Positions 1 through 9,661 of a DNA stretch of 60,911 bases are shown one piece after another. The notes under the pieces are model-generated. The model did not search any database and had not been told where the DNA came from. It saw only the letters and a program-made list of their open reading frames with translations. The DNA is from Caballeronia choica. Lineage in GTDB: Bacteria > Pseudomonadota > Gammaproteobacteria > Burkholderiales > Burkholderiaceae. How positions within the stretch are numbered: the stretch's first letter is position 1; every line of letters begins with the position of its first letter. The position numbers and the translations under genes were made by a program. Where the stretch lies: contig NZ_FCON02000041.1 in the NCBI RefSeq assembly GCF_001544535.1, positions 1-60,911 of the forward strand, read 5' to 3'.

Positions 1-109
1 TTTCTACATGCCAACAACGATGAAACCCCGCTAACGACACTCCCCCGGTTGGACCACTCCGACATAACGGGCTAGCGACGCATGGCAAGCATTGGCGGTG
101 GAAAGCTGC

Positions 110-174
110 TTTCTTTGCTTACTTTCTTTGCAGCAGCAAAGAAAGTGAGTCCCGCCCCGGACAGGGGCAGAGCT
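110..174. repeat. Dispersed intergenic repeat, copy 1 (65 bp)
   Basis: A 65-bp element beginning TTTCTTTGCTTACTTTC and ending near ACAGGGGCA. A second copy of the same length and orientation lies at 19260-19324 and differs at roughly a fifth of positions. Copy 1 holds a perfect 10-bp stem (CTTTCTTTGC at 122-131, GCAAAGAAAG at 136-145) with an AGCA loop. From memory, similar sequences recur between genes in Burkholderia-group genomes; that is background knowledge and not shown here. Confidence 0.75.
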
Positions 175-239
175 AATAAACCAAAAACAAAGCAAGTTCC
201 GCAGAAGCCCAAGCGCATCAAACGGTGTAAACAAACCGA

Positions 240-273
240 CCCCGACCCCCGACCCCAACCCCACCCCCACCCC
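240..273. other. C-tract array; G-quadruplex candidate on minus strand
   Basis: Six runs of 4 or 5 C (240-243, 246-250, 253-256, 259-262, 264-268, 270-273) are separated by only 1-2 bases. The minus strand therefore has six G-tracts with very short loops, an ideal G-quadruplex pattern; the plus strand could form an i-motif. It ends 31 bp before the -10 hexamer of prfB. A role in transcription is inference. Confidence 0.6.
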
Positions 274-304
274 AAGCGCCAGCGGCCAAAAACATCCGAT
301 CGGC

Positions 305-310
305 TATAAT
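305..310 (+). promoter_or_regulatory. Candidate -10 box for prfB
   Basis: A perfect TATAAT lies 32 bp upstream of the prfB ATG. No good -35 hexamer is visible 16-18 bp upstream, where the sequence is GC-rich. Confidence 0.5.
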
Positions 311-342
311 TTCCCCTTTTCACAAAGCCGAAAAGATCGACC

Positions 343-1447
343 ATGGAAGCGGAACGTCTCAACTCGATCGAGAACCTGCTCGCCGACCTGCGCCGCCGCG
401 CGGCCGAGCTACGGGGGTATCTTTGACTACGACGCAAAAGCCCAGCGTCTAGAGGAAGTCAACAAGGTTCTCGAAGACCCGAACGTCTGGAACGACTCCA
501 AGAACGCGCAGGCGCTTGGCCGGGAAAAGAAGCTGCTCGACGGCGTCGTCACGACGCTCACCGGCCTCGATAACGACCTGCGCGACACGCAGGATCTCTT
601 CGACATGGCCCGCGAGGAAAGCGACGAAGAAACGCTCGTCGCCTGCGAAGCCGATACGGCGTCGCTCGAAAAGCGCGTCGAAGACATGGAATTTCGCCGG
701 ATGTTCAGCAATCCGGCCGACCCGAACAACTGCTTCATCGACATCCAGGCCGGCGCCGGCGGCACCGAAGCGTGCGACTGGGCGGCGATGCTGCTGCGCC
801 AGTACCTGCGCTACTGCGAGCGCAAGGGCTTCAAGACCGAAGTGCTCGAAGAATCCGAAGGCGACGTCGCGGGCATCAAGAGCGCGACCGTCAAGGTCGA
901 GGGCGAATACGCGTATGGTTATCTGCGCAGCGAAACCGGCGTTCACCGGCTCGTGCGCAAGTCGCCATTCGATTCGTCGGGCGGGCGCCACACGTCGTTT
1001 TCGTCGGTGTTCGTCTACCCGGAAGTCGACGATTCGATCGAGATCGAGATCAATCCGGCCGATATCCGCACGGATACGTATCGCGCGTCCGGCGCGGGCG
1101 GCCAGCACATCAACAAGACCGATTCCGCGGTGCGTCTCACGCACGGGCCGACCGGCATCGTCGTGCAATGCCAGAACGACCGCTCGCAGCACCGTAACCG
1201 CGCCGAAGCCATGCAGATGCTGAAGGCGAAGCTCTACGAGTTCGAAATGCGCAAGCGTCAGGCTGAGCAGGACAAGCTCGAATCGAGCAAGACCGATGTG
1301 GGCTGGGGCCACCAGATCCGCTCGTACGTGCTCGACAACAGCCGCATCAAGGATCTGCGCACCAACGTCGAAATCAGCAACACGAAAGCCGTGCTCGACG
1401 GCGATCTCGACGACTTCATCAGCGCCAGCCTGAAACAGGGCGTCTAA
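343..1447 (+). CDS. prfB: Peptide chain release factor 2 (programmed +1 frameshift)
   Basis: RF2 recognises UAA and UGA stop codons and triggers peptide release at the ribosome. The reading frame opens at ATG 343, runs 27 codons and meets an in-frame TGA at 424-426. Translation continues in the +1 frame from GAC 425 to the stop at 1447, giving about 367 residues, close to the usual RF2 length. The class-I release factor GGQ loop is seen in GAGGQHIN, and the RF2 tripeptide SPF in VRKSPFDSS. lysS follows 153 bp downstream after a terminator, a common betaproteobacterial order. The gene is autoregulated: low RF2 lets the ribosome pause at UGA and shift frame. Automatic callers often truncate it to an internal start such as 605. 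Confidence 0.97.
412..427 (+). promoter_or_regulatory. RF2 recoding site (+1 frameshift)
   Basis: A Shine-Dalgarno-like GGGGG (413-417) sits 3 nt before the slippery CTT (421-423), which is followed directly by TGA and C (424-427). This is the classical RF2 autoregulatory layout: an internal anti-SD contact, CUU slippage and a weak UGAC stop context. Confidence 0.96.
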
Positions 1448-1453
1448 GCGCAA

Positions 1454-1496
1454 GCGGCGCGGCTTCGGGTTTCGAAGACCGCGCCGCGCCGTTTTT
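1454..1496 (+). terminator. Rho-independent terminator after prfB
   Basis: GCGGCGCGG (1454-1462) pairs with CCGCGCCGC (1479-1487), and the inner CTTCG/CGAAG extends the stem. A T5 run follows at 1492-1496. Confidence 0.8.
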
Positions 1497-1600
1497 CCGA
1501 TCAGCGCCATCCGGGTGCGCGAGCGCCGGACGCATCGTCATTACAGCCACGCCGAGCCGCGCCGAACCGCCTCTCCGACCGAATTCAAAGCCAAACCATC

Positions 1601-3127
1601 ATGACCGAACCGACCCAGACGAGCGCCGCTCCCGAACTGGAAGAAAACCAGATCGTCGCCGAGCGCCGCGAGAAACTGCGTGCGTTGCGCGAGCAAGGCA
1701 TCGCCTATCCGAACGATTTTCGTCCGACGCATCAAGCCGCCGCGCTGCAAGCCGACTACGCCGACACCGACAAGGAAGCGCTCGAAGCGAATCCGCTCCC
1801 GGTGGCGCTGGCCGGCCGGATGATGCTCAAGCGTGTGATGGGCAAGGCGAGCTTTGCGACCGTGCAGGACGGCAGCGGCCAGATCCAGTTCTTCATCACG
1901 CCGGCCGATGTGGGCGCGGAAGTCTACGACGCCTTCAAGAAGTGGGACCTGGGCGACATCGTCGCGGCGAAGGGCGTGCTGTTTCGCACGAACAAGGGCG
2001 AATTGTCGGTGCGCTGCACGGAATTGCGCCTGCTGTCGAAAGCGCTGCGCCCGCTGCCGGACAAGTTCCACGGTCTCGCCGACCAGGAAATGCGCTATCG
2101 CCAGCGCTACGTCGACCTGATCGTGACGCCCGAGGCGCGCAAGACGTTCGTCGCACGCACGAAGGCGTTCACGTCGATTCGCAACTTCATGGCGAAGGCG
2201 AACTTCATGGAAGTCGAGACGCCGATGCTGCATCCGATTCCCGGTGGCGCGGCGGCGAAGCCGTTCGTCACGCACCACAACGCGCTCGACATGCAGATGT
2301 TCCTGCGCATCGCGCCCGAGCTTTACCTGAAGCGGCTGATCGTCGGCGGCTTCGAGCGCGTGTTCGAAATCAACCGGAATTTCCGTAACGAAGGCGTTTC
2401 GCCGCGTCACAATCCGGAATTCACGATGATGGAGTTCTACGCCGCGTACACGGATTACCAGTGGCTGATGGACTTCACCGAGGAACTGATCCGCCAGGCC
2501 GCCATCGATGCGCGCGGCACCGCGGCGATCACCTACCAGGGCCGCGAACTCGATCTGGGCAAGCCATTCCATCGGCTGACGATTGGTCAGGCGATCCAGA
2601 AATACGCGCCGCAATACACGAGCGAGCAACTCGCCGATAGCGCTTTCCTGCGCACGGAACTGAAGAAGTTCGGCGTCGATACGGCCCAGCCGGCGTTCCT
2701 GAACGCGGGCGTCGGCGCGCTGCAACTGGCGCTCTTCGAGGAAACCGCCGAGTCGCAATTGTGGGAGCCGACGTTCATCATCGATTATCCGATCGAAGTG
2801 TCGCCGCTCGCGCGTGCGTCGGACAAGGTGGAAGGCATCACCGAACGCTTCGAGCTGTTCATCACCGGCCGCGAGATCGCGAACGGCTTCTCGGAGCTGA
2901 ACGATCCGGAAGATCAGGCCGCGCGCTTCCAGAAGCAGGTCGACCAGAAAGACGCCGGCGACGAAGAAGCGATGTACTACGACGCCGACTACATCCGCGC
3001 GCTCGAATACGGCATGCCTCCGACGGGCGGCTGCGGCATCGGCATCGACCGGCTGGTAATGCTGCTCACCGATAGCCCGAGCATCCGCGATGTGATTCTG
3101 TTTCCTCATTTGCGTCGCGAAGACTGA
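1601..3127 (+). CDS. lysS: Lysyl-tRNA synthetase, class II
   Basis: Charges tRNA-Lys with lysine in the cytoplasm. The 508-residue length is typical for bacterial class II LysRS. An N-terminal OB-fold anticodon-binding domain covers about residues 65-150 ([19 protein letters not shown]). Class II motif 2 is seen as [20 protein letters not shown] and motif 3 as [15 protein letters not shown] near the C-terminus. The start at 1601 is kept because the N-terminus matches the family's charged leader ([19 protein letters not shown]). The gene lies between two strong terminators and is probably a single transcription unit. Confidence 0.97.
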   Translation: MTEPTQTSAAPELEENQIVAERREKLRALREQGIAYPNDFRPTHQAAALQADYADTDKEALEANPLPVALAGRMMLKRVMGKASFATVQDGSGQIQFFITPADVGAEVYDAFKKWDLGDIVAAKGVLFRTNKGELSVRCTELRLLSKALRPLPDKFHGLADQEMRYRQRYVDLIVTPEARKTFVARTKAFTSIRNFMAKANFMEVETPMLHPIPGGAAAKPFVTHHNALDMQMFLRIAPELYLKRLIVGGFERVFEINRNFRNEGVSPRHNPEFTMMEFYAAYTDYQWLMDFTEELIRQAAIDARGTAAITYQGRELDLGKPFHRLTIGQAIQKYAPQYTSEQLADSAFLRTELKKFGVDTAQPAFLNAGVGALQLALFEETAESQLWEPTFIIDYPIEVSPLARASDKVEGITERFELFITGREIANGFSELNDPEDQAARFQKQVDQKDAGDEEAMYYDADYIRALEYGMPPTGGCGIGIDRLVMLLTDSPSIRDVILFPHLRRED

Positions 3128-3159
3128 CGTCGGCGGGGTGCATTACCCGCATCGTTGTA

Positions 3160-3192
3160 AAAATGCGCGCCAGCCGGCGCGCATTTTCGTTT
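3160..3192 (+). terminator. Rho-independent terminator after lysS
   Basis: A 12-bp perfect stem, AAAATGCGCGCC (3160-3171) with GGCGCGCATTTT (3176-3187), and an AGCC loop. The T-rich side continues CGTTT. Confidence 0.85.
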
Positions 3193-3402
3193 GTAACCAT
3201 CGGTAAAACCTTGCCCGCGTTGTTCGGCGTCGGATGCACACGGCGCCGTGCGGGTGCGTCGATGGCATCGATCATGCTTCGTTACCGAAAAGCGCCGTGT
3301 CAGCTTCGGTTACAAAATGAAATGCTGTCGCGATCGTTTTGCCGGAAACTACGTCTTATCAATCACCTAGCCACTACCCATGCCTCGATTCGGAGGTCGA
3401 AA

Positions 3403-4173
3403 ATGAATAACGGAAACACCAACCCCAGCACGCCCGACGGCGGGTCTTCGCGGCGTCTGCATCCGCTGATCGCGACCGCGGCAGGCGCCGTGATCGTCGC
3501 GAGCCTCGCCGCGACGGCCGCGATCACAGGCGTGTTCCCGAAGGCTTCGAGCAATCTTGTCGAGAACCCGCAGACGCAGTCGGCGGCGGTCACGCCGCAG
3601 CCCGTCGTCGATTCGGCCGCGCCGAGCGCGCCAAGCGCCGCCCAACAGCAAGCAGCGCAGCAAGCGCAACAGCAAGCAGCGGCTCAACAAGCGGCCGCTC
3701 AGCAGCAAGCCGAACAGCAGGCTGCACAACAAGCCGCTCAACAGCAGGCCGCCGCGCAGCAACAGCAGCAGCAGGCACAACAGGCACCGGCACAACCGGT
3801 CGCCCCGCCGCAGCCTTCCTACGCGCAAAGGCCGGCGTATTGCTCGACGTGCGGCACGGTTGAAGCCATCACGGCGGTGCGCCACGAAGGCCAGGGAACC
3901 GGGATCGGCGCGGTCGGCGGCGCGGTGGCGGGCGGTGTGGTCGGCAACCAGTTCGGACGCGGCAGCGGCCGCACCGCGATGACGCTGCTCGGCGCCCTCG
4001 GCGGCGGTCTCGCAGGGAACTCGGTCGAGAAGCACATCCGCAGCGAGACCGACTATTCGGTGCGCGTACACATGGAAAGCGGCAAGACGCGCGTGTTTAC
4101 CTATCGTCAGGCGCCGCCGTTCCAGCAAGGGCAGCATGTGCGCGTGCAGAACGGGACGCTCGTCGCAGGCTGA
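3403..4173 (+). CDS. Glycine-zipper 2TM envelope protein with Ala/Gln-rich linker
   Basis: About 256 residues from ATG 3403, chosen because a GGAGG-type ribosome site lies just upstream; longer in-frame starts give arginine-rich non-protein-like sequence. An N-terminal hydrophobic segment (about residues 22-46) looks like a membrane anchor or uncleaved signal. A low-complexity Ala/Gln linker (about residues 80-128) follows. The C-terminal part has a Cys pair (YCSTCGTV) and a glycine zipper (GIGAVGGAVAGGVVGNQFG) of the Rick_17kDa_Anti/SlyB type, then a beta-rich tail. Such proteins are usually envelope-associated; the exact role is unknown. It is flanked by terminators, so probably monocistronic. 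Confidence 0.85.
   Translation: MNNGNTNPSTPDGGSSRRLHPLIATAAGAVIVASLAATAAITGVFPKASSNLVENPQTQSAAVTPQPVVDSAAPSAPSAAQQQAAQQAQQQAAAQQAAAQQQAEQQAAQQAAQQQAAAQQQQQQAQQAPAQPVAPPQPSYAQRPAYCSTCGTVEAITAVRHEGQGTGIGAVGGAVAGGVVGNQFGRGSGRTAMTLLGALGGGLAGNSVEKHIRSETDYSVRVHMESGKTRVFTYRQAPPFQQGQHVRVQNGTLVAG
3641..3787. repeat. CAG/CAA/GCN low-complexity tract
   Basis: An imperfect in-frame tract coding for mixed Gln and Ala runs in the glycine-zipper protein. It probably forms a helical or disordered spacer reaching away from the membrane and is a likely site of length variation between strains. Confidence 0.7.
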
Positions 4174-4202
4174 TTCCGCACCCGCAGCGCAGCCCTAAAT
4201 GC

Positions 4203-4234
4203 AAAACGGCGATTCCTCCCGGAATCGCCGTTTT
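4203..4234. terminator. Bidirectional terminator between glycine-zipper gene and iscX
   Basis: A 14-bp perfect stem, AAAACGGCGATTCC (4203-4216) and GGAATCGCCGTTTT (4221-4234), with loop TCCC. The A and T runs on either side allow it to act for the + gene and for the end of the isc operon on -. Confidence 0.85.
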
Positions 4235-4275
4235 GTTTCGTGCGCCGCCGCAAAATCACCCGGGCGCACGGTGCA

Positions 4276-4473
4276 TCAATAATCCGCGTCTTCGATCCAC
4301 GCAGCCTGAATCGCTTCGAGGATCTTCTCGTTCGACTTCGATGGATCGTCGTCGAAGCCTTCGAGTTCGGTGATCCAGCGATGCATGTCCGTGAAACGCA
4401 CATACTGCGGGTCTACGCCCTGATGCGCGTCCGTCAGTGCCATCGCGATGTCTTGCGTGTCTGTCCACTTCAT
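4276..4473 (-). CDS. iscX: Fe-S assembly protein IscX
   Basis: A 65-residue acidic protein, the full length for IscX/YfhJ. Family features are [13 protein letters not shown] at the start and the acidic tail AAWIEDADY. IscX binds IscS and is proposed to modulate cysteine desulfurase activity or iron delivery. It is the last gene of the isc operon, 22 bp after fdx, and ends before the bidirectional terminator at 4203-4234. Confidence 0.93.
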   Translation of the reverse strand: MKWTDTQDIAMALTDAHQGVDPQYVRFTDMHRWITELEGFDDDPSKSNEKILEAIQAAWIEDADY

Positions 4474-4495
4474 GGGCGCTCTCCTGTCCGTGCTG

Positions 4496-4837
4496 TCAGT
4501 GATTTTCTTTCGCGTGGTTGATGGAGTAGCGCGGGATCTCGACCACCAGATCTTCCTCCGCCGGCACCATCGCCTGACATGATAACCGCGATGTCGGCTC
4601 GAGGCCCCAGGCCTTGTCGAGCAGATCGTCCTCGTCCTCTTCCGACGGTTCCAGCGCGTTGAATCCTTCCCGGATGATCACGTGACACGTCGTGCACGCG
4701 CACGATTTTTCGCAGGCGTGCTCGATTTCGATGCCGTGGTCGAGCAGGTTGTCGCAGATGCTCTTGCTGAGGTCCGCATCGATCACGGCGCCGTCCGGGC
4801 ACAGTTCCACATGAGGCAGTACAACGATTTGAGGCAT
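4496..4837 (-). CDS. fdx: ISC-system [2Fe-2S] ferredoxin
   Basis: An adrenodoxin-type ferredoxin of 113 residues that supplies electrons for Fe-S cluster assembly. The cluster-binding pattern C-x5-C-x2-C is visible in [14 protein letters not shown], with the fourth ligand in SRLSCQAMV. It lies 28 bp after hscA and 22 bp before iscX, as in the canonical operon. Confidence 0.95.
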   Translation of the reverse strand: MPQIVVLPHVELCPDGAVIDADLSKSICDNLLDHGIEIEHACEKSCACTTCHVIIREGFNALEPSEEDEDDLLDKAWGLEPTSRLSCQAMVPAEEDLVVEIPRYSINHAKENH

Positions 4838-4865
4838 GAGTCTTTCCGTAGATTCGATGGTTCGA

Positions 4866-6731
4866 TCAGACGTCGTCGAGCTTGCGGCCCGCGAGCGCGC
4901 GGCGAATGCTCTTGTTCATCCGGCGCGCGGCGAATTCGTCGGTGGCGGCCGAGAGCGCCTTGGTCGCGGTTTCGATCGCCTCCAGCTTGTCCGCACGCGT
5001 GACGGCGGCCAGTTCGGCCACGAGCGCGTCGATCTGCGCGCGTTCGTCGTCGTCGAGGAGTTCGGCGTCGGCTTCCAGCGCCGCCTGCGTCGCTTCGACC
5101 AACCGTTGCGCGTCGACCTGCGCCTCGCGCAACGCGCGGGCGCGCATGTCGACCTCGGCGGTCTTGAAGCTCTCCTCGAGCATGCGGGCGACGTCGTCGT
5201 CGGCGAGACCGTAGGACGGCTTCACCACCACCGACGCCTCCACGCCCGACCCCTGTTCGCGGGCGAACACGGAGAGCAGGCCGTCCGCATCGACCTGATA
5301 GGTCACGCGGATGCGCGCCGCGCCCGCCGCCATCGGCGGAATGCCGCGCAGCTCGAAGCGCGCGAGCGAGCGGCAATCGGCGACGAGTTCGCGCTCGCCC
5401 TGCACGACGTGGATCGCCATCGCGGTCTGGCCGTCCTTGAAGGTCGTGAAGTCCTGCGCGCGCGCGACGGGAATCGTCGAATTGCGCGGGATGATCTTCT
5501 CGGTGAGCCCGCCCATCGTCTCGACACCGAGCGACAGCGGAATCACGTCGAGCAGCAGCCAGTCGTCGCCGTTGCCGCGACGGTTGCCGGCGAGGAGATC
5601 CGCCTGGATCGCCGCGCCAAGCGCGACGACCTGGTCCGGGTCCAGATTCGTGAGCGGCGGCTGCCCGAAGTAGTCTTCGACCGCGCGGCGAATCACCGGC
5701 ATGCGCGTCGCGCCGCCGACCAGCACGACGCCCTTGATGTCGGCCCGCGCGACTTTCGCGTCGCGCAACGCCTTGCGGGTCGGCGTCAGCGTGCGCGCCA
5801 CAAGCGCTTCGGAGAGCGTCGCGAATTGCGTTTGGCTGACCGCGACGTCGATCTGCCTGCCGGTCGAAAGCGTGACTTCGATGCGGGCTTCTTCCTGATC
5901 CGACAGCGCTTCCTTCGCCGAGCGCACGCGGTCCAGCAGAAGGCGCACGTCCTCGGGCGTGCTGATTTCGATGCCCGCCTGCGCGACCACATGCCGATAC
6001 AGCGCGGAATCGAAATCGTCGCCGCCGAGCGCGGAGTCGCCGCCCGCCGCCAGCACTTCGAACACGCCCTTGGTGAGCTTCAGGATCGACAGGTCGAACG
6101 TGCCGCCGCCGAGGTCATACACGGCGTACAGCCCTTCGGACGCGTTGTCCAGACCGTAGGCGATCGCCGCAGCGGTCGGTTCGTTCAGGAGGCGCAACAC
6201 GTTCAGGCCCGCGAGACGCGCGGCGTCCTTGGTCGCCTGGCGCTGCGCTTCGTCGAAATATGCGGGAACGGTGATCACCGCGCCGACCAGATCGTCGCCG
6301 AGCGAGTCTTCGGCGCGATAACGCAGCGTCGCCAGAATCTCCGCCGACACTTCGACCGGGCTCTTCACGCCGTCGACGGTGCGAATCTGCACCATGCCGG
6401 GCGCATCGATGAAATCGTAGGGCGCGTTTTCGGCCCCTTCCACTTCGCTCTTGCCGCGCCCCATGAAGCGCTTGACCGACACGATCGTATTGCGCGGATC
6501 GAGCGCCGCCTCATCCTTCGCGACACGGCCGATGCGCCGCCCGCCCTTTTCCAGATAACGCACGACGGACGGCAACAGCATATGGCCGTCTTCGTCGGGC
6601 AGGACTTCGGGCACGCTGTTGCGCACGGCGGCGACCAGCGAGTTGGTCGTGCCGAGATCGATGCCGATCGCCACGCGTCGCTGATGCGGCGCGGGCGCCA
6701 TGCCGGGTTCTGAGATTTGCAGTAAAGCCAT
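4866..6731 (-). CDS. hscA: Fe-S assembly chaperone HscA (Hsp70 family)
   Basis: An Hsp70 ATPase specialised for IscU; with HscB it promotes cluster transfer. From ATG 6731 the protein has 621 residues, the usual HscA length. The frame is open 91 codons further upstream, but that part overlaps hscB and is low-complexity, so it is rejected. The actin-like ATPase signatures are present: [28 protein letters not shown] and [14 protein letters not shown]. The substrate domain follows, with its helical lid at the C-terminus. Its target motif LPPVK is present in IscU of this operon. Confidence 0.96.
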   Translation of the reverse strand: MALLQISEPGMAPAPHQRRVAIGIDLGTTNSLVAAVRNSVPEVLPDEDGHMLLPSVVRYLEKGGRRIGRVAKDEAALDPRNTIVSVKRFMGRGKSEVEGAENAPYDFIDAPGMVQIRTVDGVKSPVEVSAEILATLRYRAEDSLGDDLVGAVITVPAYFDEAQRQATKDAARLAGLNVLRLLNEPTAAAIAYGLDNASEGLYAVYDLGGGTFDLSILKLTKGVFEVLAAGGDSALGGDDFDSALYRHVVAQAGIEISTPEDVRLLLDRVRSAKEALSDQEEARIEVTLSTGRQIDVAVSQTQFATLSEALVARTLTPTRKALRDAKVARADIKGVVLVGGATRMPVIRRAVEDYFGQPPLTNLDPDQVVALGAAIQADLLAGNRRGNGDDWLLLDVIPLSLGVETMGGLTEKIIPRNSTIPVARAQDFTTFKDGQTAMAIHVVQGERELVADCRSLARFELRGIPPMAAGAARIRVTYQVDADGLLSVFAREQGSGVEASVVVKPSYGLADDDVARMLEESFKTAEVDMRARALREAQVDAQRLVEATQAALEADAELLDDDERAQIDALVAELAAVTRADKLEAIETATKALSAATDEFAARRMNKSIRRALAGRKLDDV

Positions 6732-6778
6732 CGTTGTTCTATTGGGGGTTGATTGCCGCGTATGCGCCGATGGGCCGG

Positions 6779-7309
6779 TCAGGCGTGCTCGAGCCTCTCG
6801 ATCTGCGCGCCGATTTCGCTTGCCACGCGCTCGATGAACATCAACTGGCGCACGGCCTCGCCTGCCGCCTGATCCGCGTTGCTGTCGATCAGTGCTGCAA
6901 GTTTTCCAAACCGGATGCGCTCTTCGTCGCGCAACTCGTCGAGCAGGGATTCCAGCGCGCCGAGATTCTTCGCCGCCGCCGCATCCTCGATGCTCTCGCG
7001 CCATTCCATCTGCTGCATCAGGAAGGCGGGCTCCATCGCGGTGTTGTTATGGTCGTCGACGTCGACGCCCCGCAGCGACAGCATATAGCGCGCGCGCTTC
7101 AGCGGATCGCGCAGCGTCTGGTACGCCTCGTTCGCGCGCGTCGCCCATTGCATCGCGATGCGGCGCTGCGCGTCGCCGGCAGCCGCAAAGCGGTCGGGAT
7201 GCACTTGCGCCTGCACGGTGCGATAGGCGTGGTCGAGCGTCTCCTGATCGACGGCGTAGATCGGCGGCAGGTGGAACAGGTCGAAGTGGCTGTCGTTGAG
7301 CGTTGCCAT
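6779..7309 (-). CDS. hscB: Fe-S co-chaperone HscB (J-protein)
   Basis: A 176-residue J-domain protein that brings IscU to HscA and stimulates its ATPase. The HPD motif is at residues 37-39 ([13 protein letters not shown]), and a C-terminal three-helix IscU-binding domain follows. It lies 47 bp upstream of hscA. A terminator-like hairpin separates it from iscA, so hscBA-fdx-iscX may be expressed at a lower level than iscRSUA. Confidence 0.95.
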   Translation of the reverse strand: MATLNDSHFDLFHLPPIYAVDQETLDHAYRTVQAQVHPDRFAAAGDAQRRIAMQWATRANEAYQTLRDPLKRARYMLSLRGVDVDDHNNTAMEPAFLMQQMEWRESIEDAAAAKNLGALESLLDELRDEERIRFGKLAALIDSNADQAAGEAVRQLMFIERVASEIGAQIERLEHA

Positions 7310-7352
7310 GATTTACGAAAGTGACTGAATGCGCGAAAGTGGACCACGAAAG

Positions 7353-7374
7353 AAAAAGGCGGCACACGCCGCCT
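7353..7374 (-). terminator. Terminator-like hairpin between iscA and hscB
   Basis: Read on the minus strand, GGCGGC, a GTGT loop and GCCGCC are followed by a T5 run (complement of 7353-7357). It lies inside the isc operon in the 86-bp iscA-hscB gap and probably acts as an attenuator rather than a full stop. Confidence 0.55.
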
Positions 7375-7395
7375 CTTTGGCCGGTACTCCCGGCA

Positions 7396-7719
7396 TCAAA
7401 CGCGAAACGACTCGCCGCAACCGCACTCGTCCTTCGCGTTCGGATTGTTGAAGCGGAAACCTTCGTTCAATCCTTCGCGCGCGAAGTCGAGCTCGGTGCC
7501 GTCGAGATACGCGAGGCTCTTCGGATCGATGATGATCTTCACCCCCGCCGACTCGAACACCTGATCTTCCGGCGCGAGTTCGTCGACATACTCGAGCTTG
7601 TACGCAAGGCCCGAGCAGCCCGTCGTGCGCACGCCCAGGCGCAGACCCACGCCCTTGCCGCGTCGCGTCAGATACTTCCGCACGTGCTGTGCCGCTTTTT
7701 CGGTCAACGTGATTGCCAT
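7396..7719 (-). CDS. iscA: A-type Fe-S carrier IscA
   Basis: A 107-residue HesB/IscA-family protein that carries Fe-S clusters or iron to target enzymes. The three conserved cysteines are C35 (TTGCSG), C99 and C101 (ECGCGE). The start at 7719 is chosen because it gives the family's [11 protein letters not shown]-terminus; the longer frame to 7806 adds an unrelated arginine-rich leader. It lies third after iscS and iscU in the operon. Confidence 0.95.
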   Translation of the reverse strand: MAITLTEKAAQHVRKYLTRRGKGVGLRLGVRTTGCSGLAYKLEYVDELAPEDQVFESAGVKIIIDPKSLAYLDGTELDFAREGLNEGFRFNNPNAKDECGCGESFRV

Positions 7720-7853
7720 AGTGTCTCGTTCTCGCAGCCGCTCGTCCGCGTGGCTCATTAACTCCAGCTTCGCGGTCGCATGCTGCGGCCTTGCTCTTTG
7801 ATCCAAAATCAGGGGCGCCAGCGAATCTGTCGCGCCCGCCCTTCATTACGTCA

Positions 7854-8282
7854 TTACGCCGCGTGCTGCTTCGCTTCGTCGTGCGCCGCTTCGGGAGCCG
7901 CCGCGCCGTGACGCTGCTTGTAGTCGGCGACCGCTGCCTTGATCGCGTCTTCCGCGAGAATCGAGCAGTGGATCTTCACCGGCGGCAGCGCCAGTTCCTC
8001 GGCGATATGCGTGTTCTTGATCGTAAGCGCCTGATCGAGCGTCTTGCCCTTCACCCACTCGGTCACGAGCGAGCTGGAGGCAATCGCCGAGCCGCAGCCG
8101 TAGGTCTTGAACTTCGCGTCCTCGATGATGCCGTCCGCGCCCACGCGGATCTGCAGCTTCATGACGTCGCCGCAAGCGGGCGCGCCGACCATGCCGGTGC
8201 CGACCGTATCGTCGTCCTTGCCAAACGAGCCGACGTTGCGCGGGTTTTCGTAGTGGTCCAGAACCTTGTCGCTATATGCCAT
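7854..8282 (-). CDS. iscU: Fe-S cluster scaffold IscU
   Basis: The scaffold on which IscS-derived sulfur and iron are built into [2Fe-2S] and [4Fe-4S] clusters. The ligand cysteines C37 (GAPACGD), C63 (YGCGSA) and C106 (KIHCSI) are present, as is the HscA recognition motif LPPVK at residues 99-103. At 142 residues it is about a dozen longer than the usual 128-130, because of an Ala/His-rich C-terminal tail (GAAAPEAAHDEAKQHAA). It lies 51 bp downstream of iscS. Confidence 0.96.
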   Translation of the reverse strand: MAYSDKVLDHYENPRNVGSFGKDDDTVGTGMVGAPACGDVMKLQIRVGADGIIEDAKFKTYGCGSAIASSSLVTEWVKGKTLDQALTIKNTHIAEELALPPVKIHCSILAEDAIKAAVADYKQRHGAAAPEAAHDEAKQHAA

Positions 8283-8333
8283 GATTCAAACTCCTTTCGT
8301 ATTCCGTGTATGTCCGAGCTACGGGCGGGGCGC

Positions 8334-9557
8334 TCAGTGCGCGGCCCACTGGATGGTCGAGATGTCGATGCCGTCCTTGTGCATTTCCCAGAGCGGCGAC
8401 AGGTCGCGCAGCTTGGCGATCTTGCCCTTCAGCAGGTTGATCACGTAGTCGACGTCCTGCTCCGTCGTGAAGCGGCCGACCGTGAAGCGAATCGAGCTGT
8501 GCGCGAGCTCGTCGTTGCGGCCCAGCGCGCGCAACACATACGACGGCTCCAGCGACGCCGACGTGCAAGCCGAACCCGACGACACCGCCACGTCCTTCAC
8601 CGCCATGATCAGCGACTCGCCTTCGACGAAGTTGAAGCTGATGTTGAGGTTGTGCGGGACGCGCTGTTCCATGTCGCCGTTGACATAGGTTTCCTCGATA
8701 TCCGAGAGGCCCTTGAGCAGCCGGTCGCGCAGCATGCGGATGCGCTCGTTCTCGGTTGCCATTTCCTCGCGCGCGATGCGGAACGCCTCGCCCATGCCGA
8801 CGATCTGGTGCGTCGCGAGCGTGCCCGAGCGCATGCCGCGTTCGTGGCCGCCGCCGTGCATCTGCGCTTCGATGCGCACACGCGGCTTGCGGCGAACATA
8901 CAGCGCGCCGATGCCCTTCGGACCATACGTCTTGTGCGCCGAGAACGACATCAGGTCGACTTTCAGCTTCTGCAGGTCGATTACGATCTTGCCGGTGGCC
9001 TGCGCCGCGTCGACGTGGAAAATGATGCCCTTCTCGCGCGTGATCTCGCCGATCGCGGCGATGTCCTGAATCACGCCGATCTCGTTGTTCACGTTCATGA
9101 CCGACACGAGAATCGTGTCCGGGCGAATCGCCGCCTTGAGCTTGTCCAGGTCGATCAGGCCGTCGTCCTTCACGTCGAGATACGTGACCTCGAAGCCTTC
9201 GCGTTCGAGTTCACGGCAGGTGTCGAGCACGGCCTTGTGCTCGGTCTTCACCGTGATGACGTGCTTGCCCTTGCTCTTGTAGAAGTGAGCCGCGCCCTTG
9301 ATCGCGAGGTTGTCCGACTCGGTTGCGCCCGACGTCCAGATAATTTCGCGCGGATCGCAGTTCACCAGCGCGGCGACGTTCTCGCGCGCTTGCTCGACCG
9401 CACGTTCCGCATCCCAGCCGTACTGGTGGCTGCGCGATGCCGGATTACCGAATTGCTCGCGCAGATACGGAATCATCTTGTCCACCACGCGCGGGTCTAC
9501 CGGGGTCGTCGCGCTGTAGTCCATGTAAATGGGCAGGTGGGGAAACTCGTTGTTCAT
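8334..9557 (-). CDS. iscS: Cysteine desulfurase IscS
   Basis: A PLP enzyme that takes sulfur from cysteine as a persulfide for Fe-S clusters and tRNA thiolation. The 407-residue length matches IscS. PLP-lysine region: [12 protein letters not shown]. Catalytic cysteine loop: [13 protein letters not shown]. The C-terminus is [18 protein letters not shown], where IscU docks. It is the second gene of the operon, 104 bp after iscR. Confidence 0.97.
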   Translation of the reverse strand: MNNEFPHLPIYMDYSATTPVDPRVVDKMIPYLREQFGNPASRSHQYGWDAERAVEQARENVAALVNCDPREIIWTSGATESDNLAIKGAAHFYKSKGKHVITVKTEHKAVLDTCRELEREGFEVTYLDVKDDGLIDLDKLKAAIRPDTILVSVMNVNNEIGVIQDIAAIGEITREKGIIFHVDAAQATGKIVIDLQKLKVDLMSFSAHKTYGPKGIGALYVRRKPRVRIEAQMHGGGHERGMRSGTLATHQIVGMGEAFRIAREEMATENERIRMLRDRLLKGLSDIEETYVNGDMEQRVPHNLNISFNFVEGESLIMAVKDVAVSSGSACTSASLEPSYVLRALGRNDELAHSSIRFTVGRFTTEQDVDYVINLLKGKIAKLRDLSPLWEMHKDGIDISTIQWAAH

Positions 9558-9661
9558 CAGTCGCTCCGGGAAATCTGTCTAATGGCGTTGTCTTTGTTGT
9601 AGATGCGGACGCTTCGCGCTTGCTGCTGCTTGTGCTGCCTGGCAGTTCGGCGCGGCAGCCG

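Larger units (their letters stand above)
1..342. other. Intergenic region upstream of prfB
   Basis: No convincing gene is seen in this stretch. It holds a dispersed-repeat copy (110-174), a striking run of C-tracts (240-273) and a perfect -10 hexamer (305-310), each listed separately. Translations of this stretch are low-complexity or arginine-rich and look like shadows. The first 60 bases hold nothing recognisable. Confidence 0.6.

Noticed and set aside
4836-6713. A 625-codon open frame on + opposite hscA
   Set aside because: It is an antisense shadow of hscA: arginine/aspartate/alanine-rich without domains, while the minus strand shows all Hsp70 motifs.
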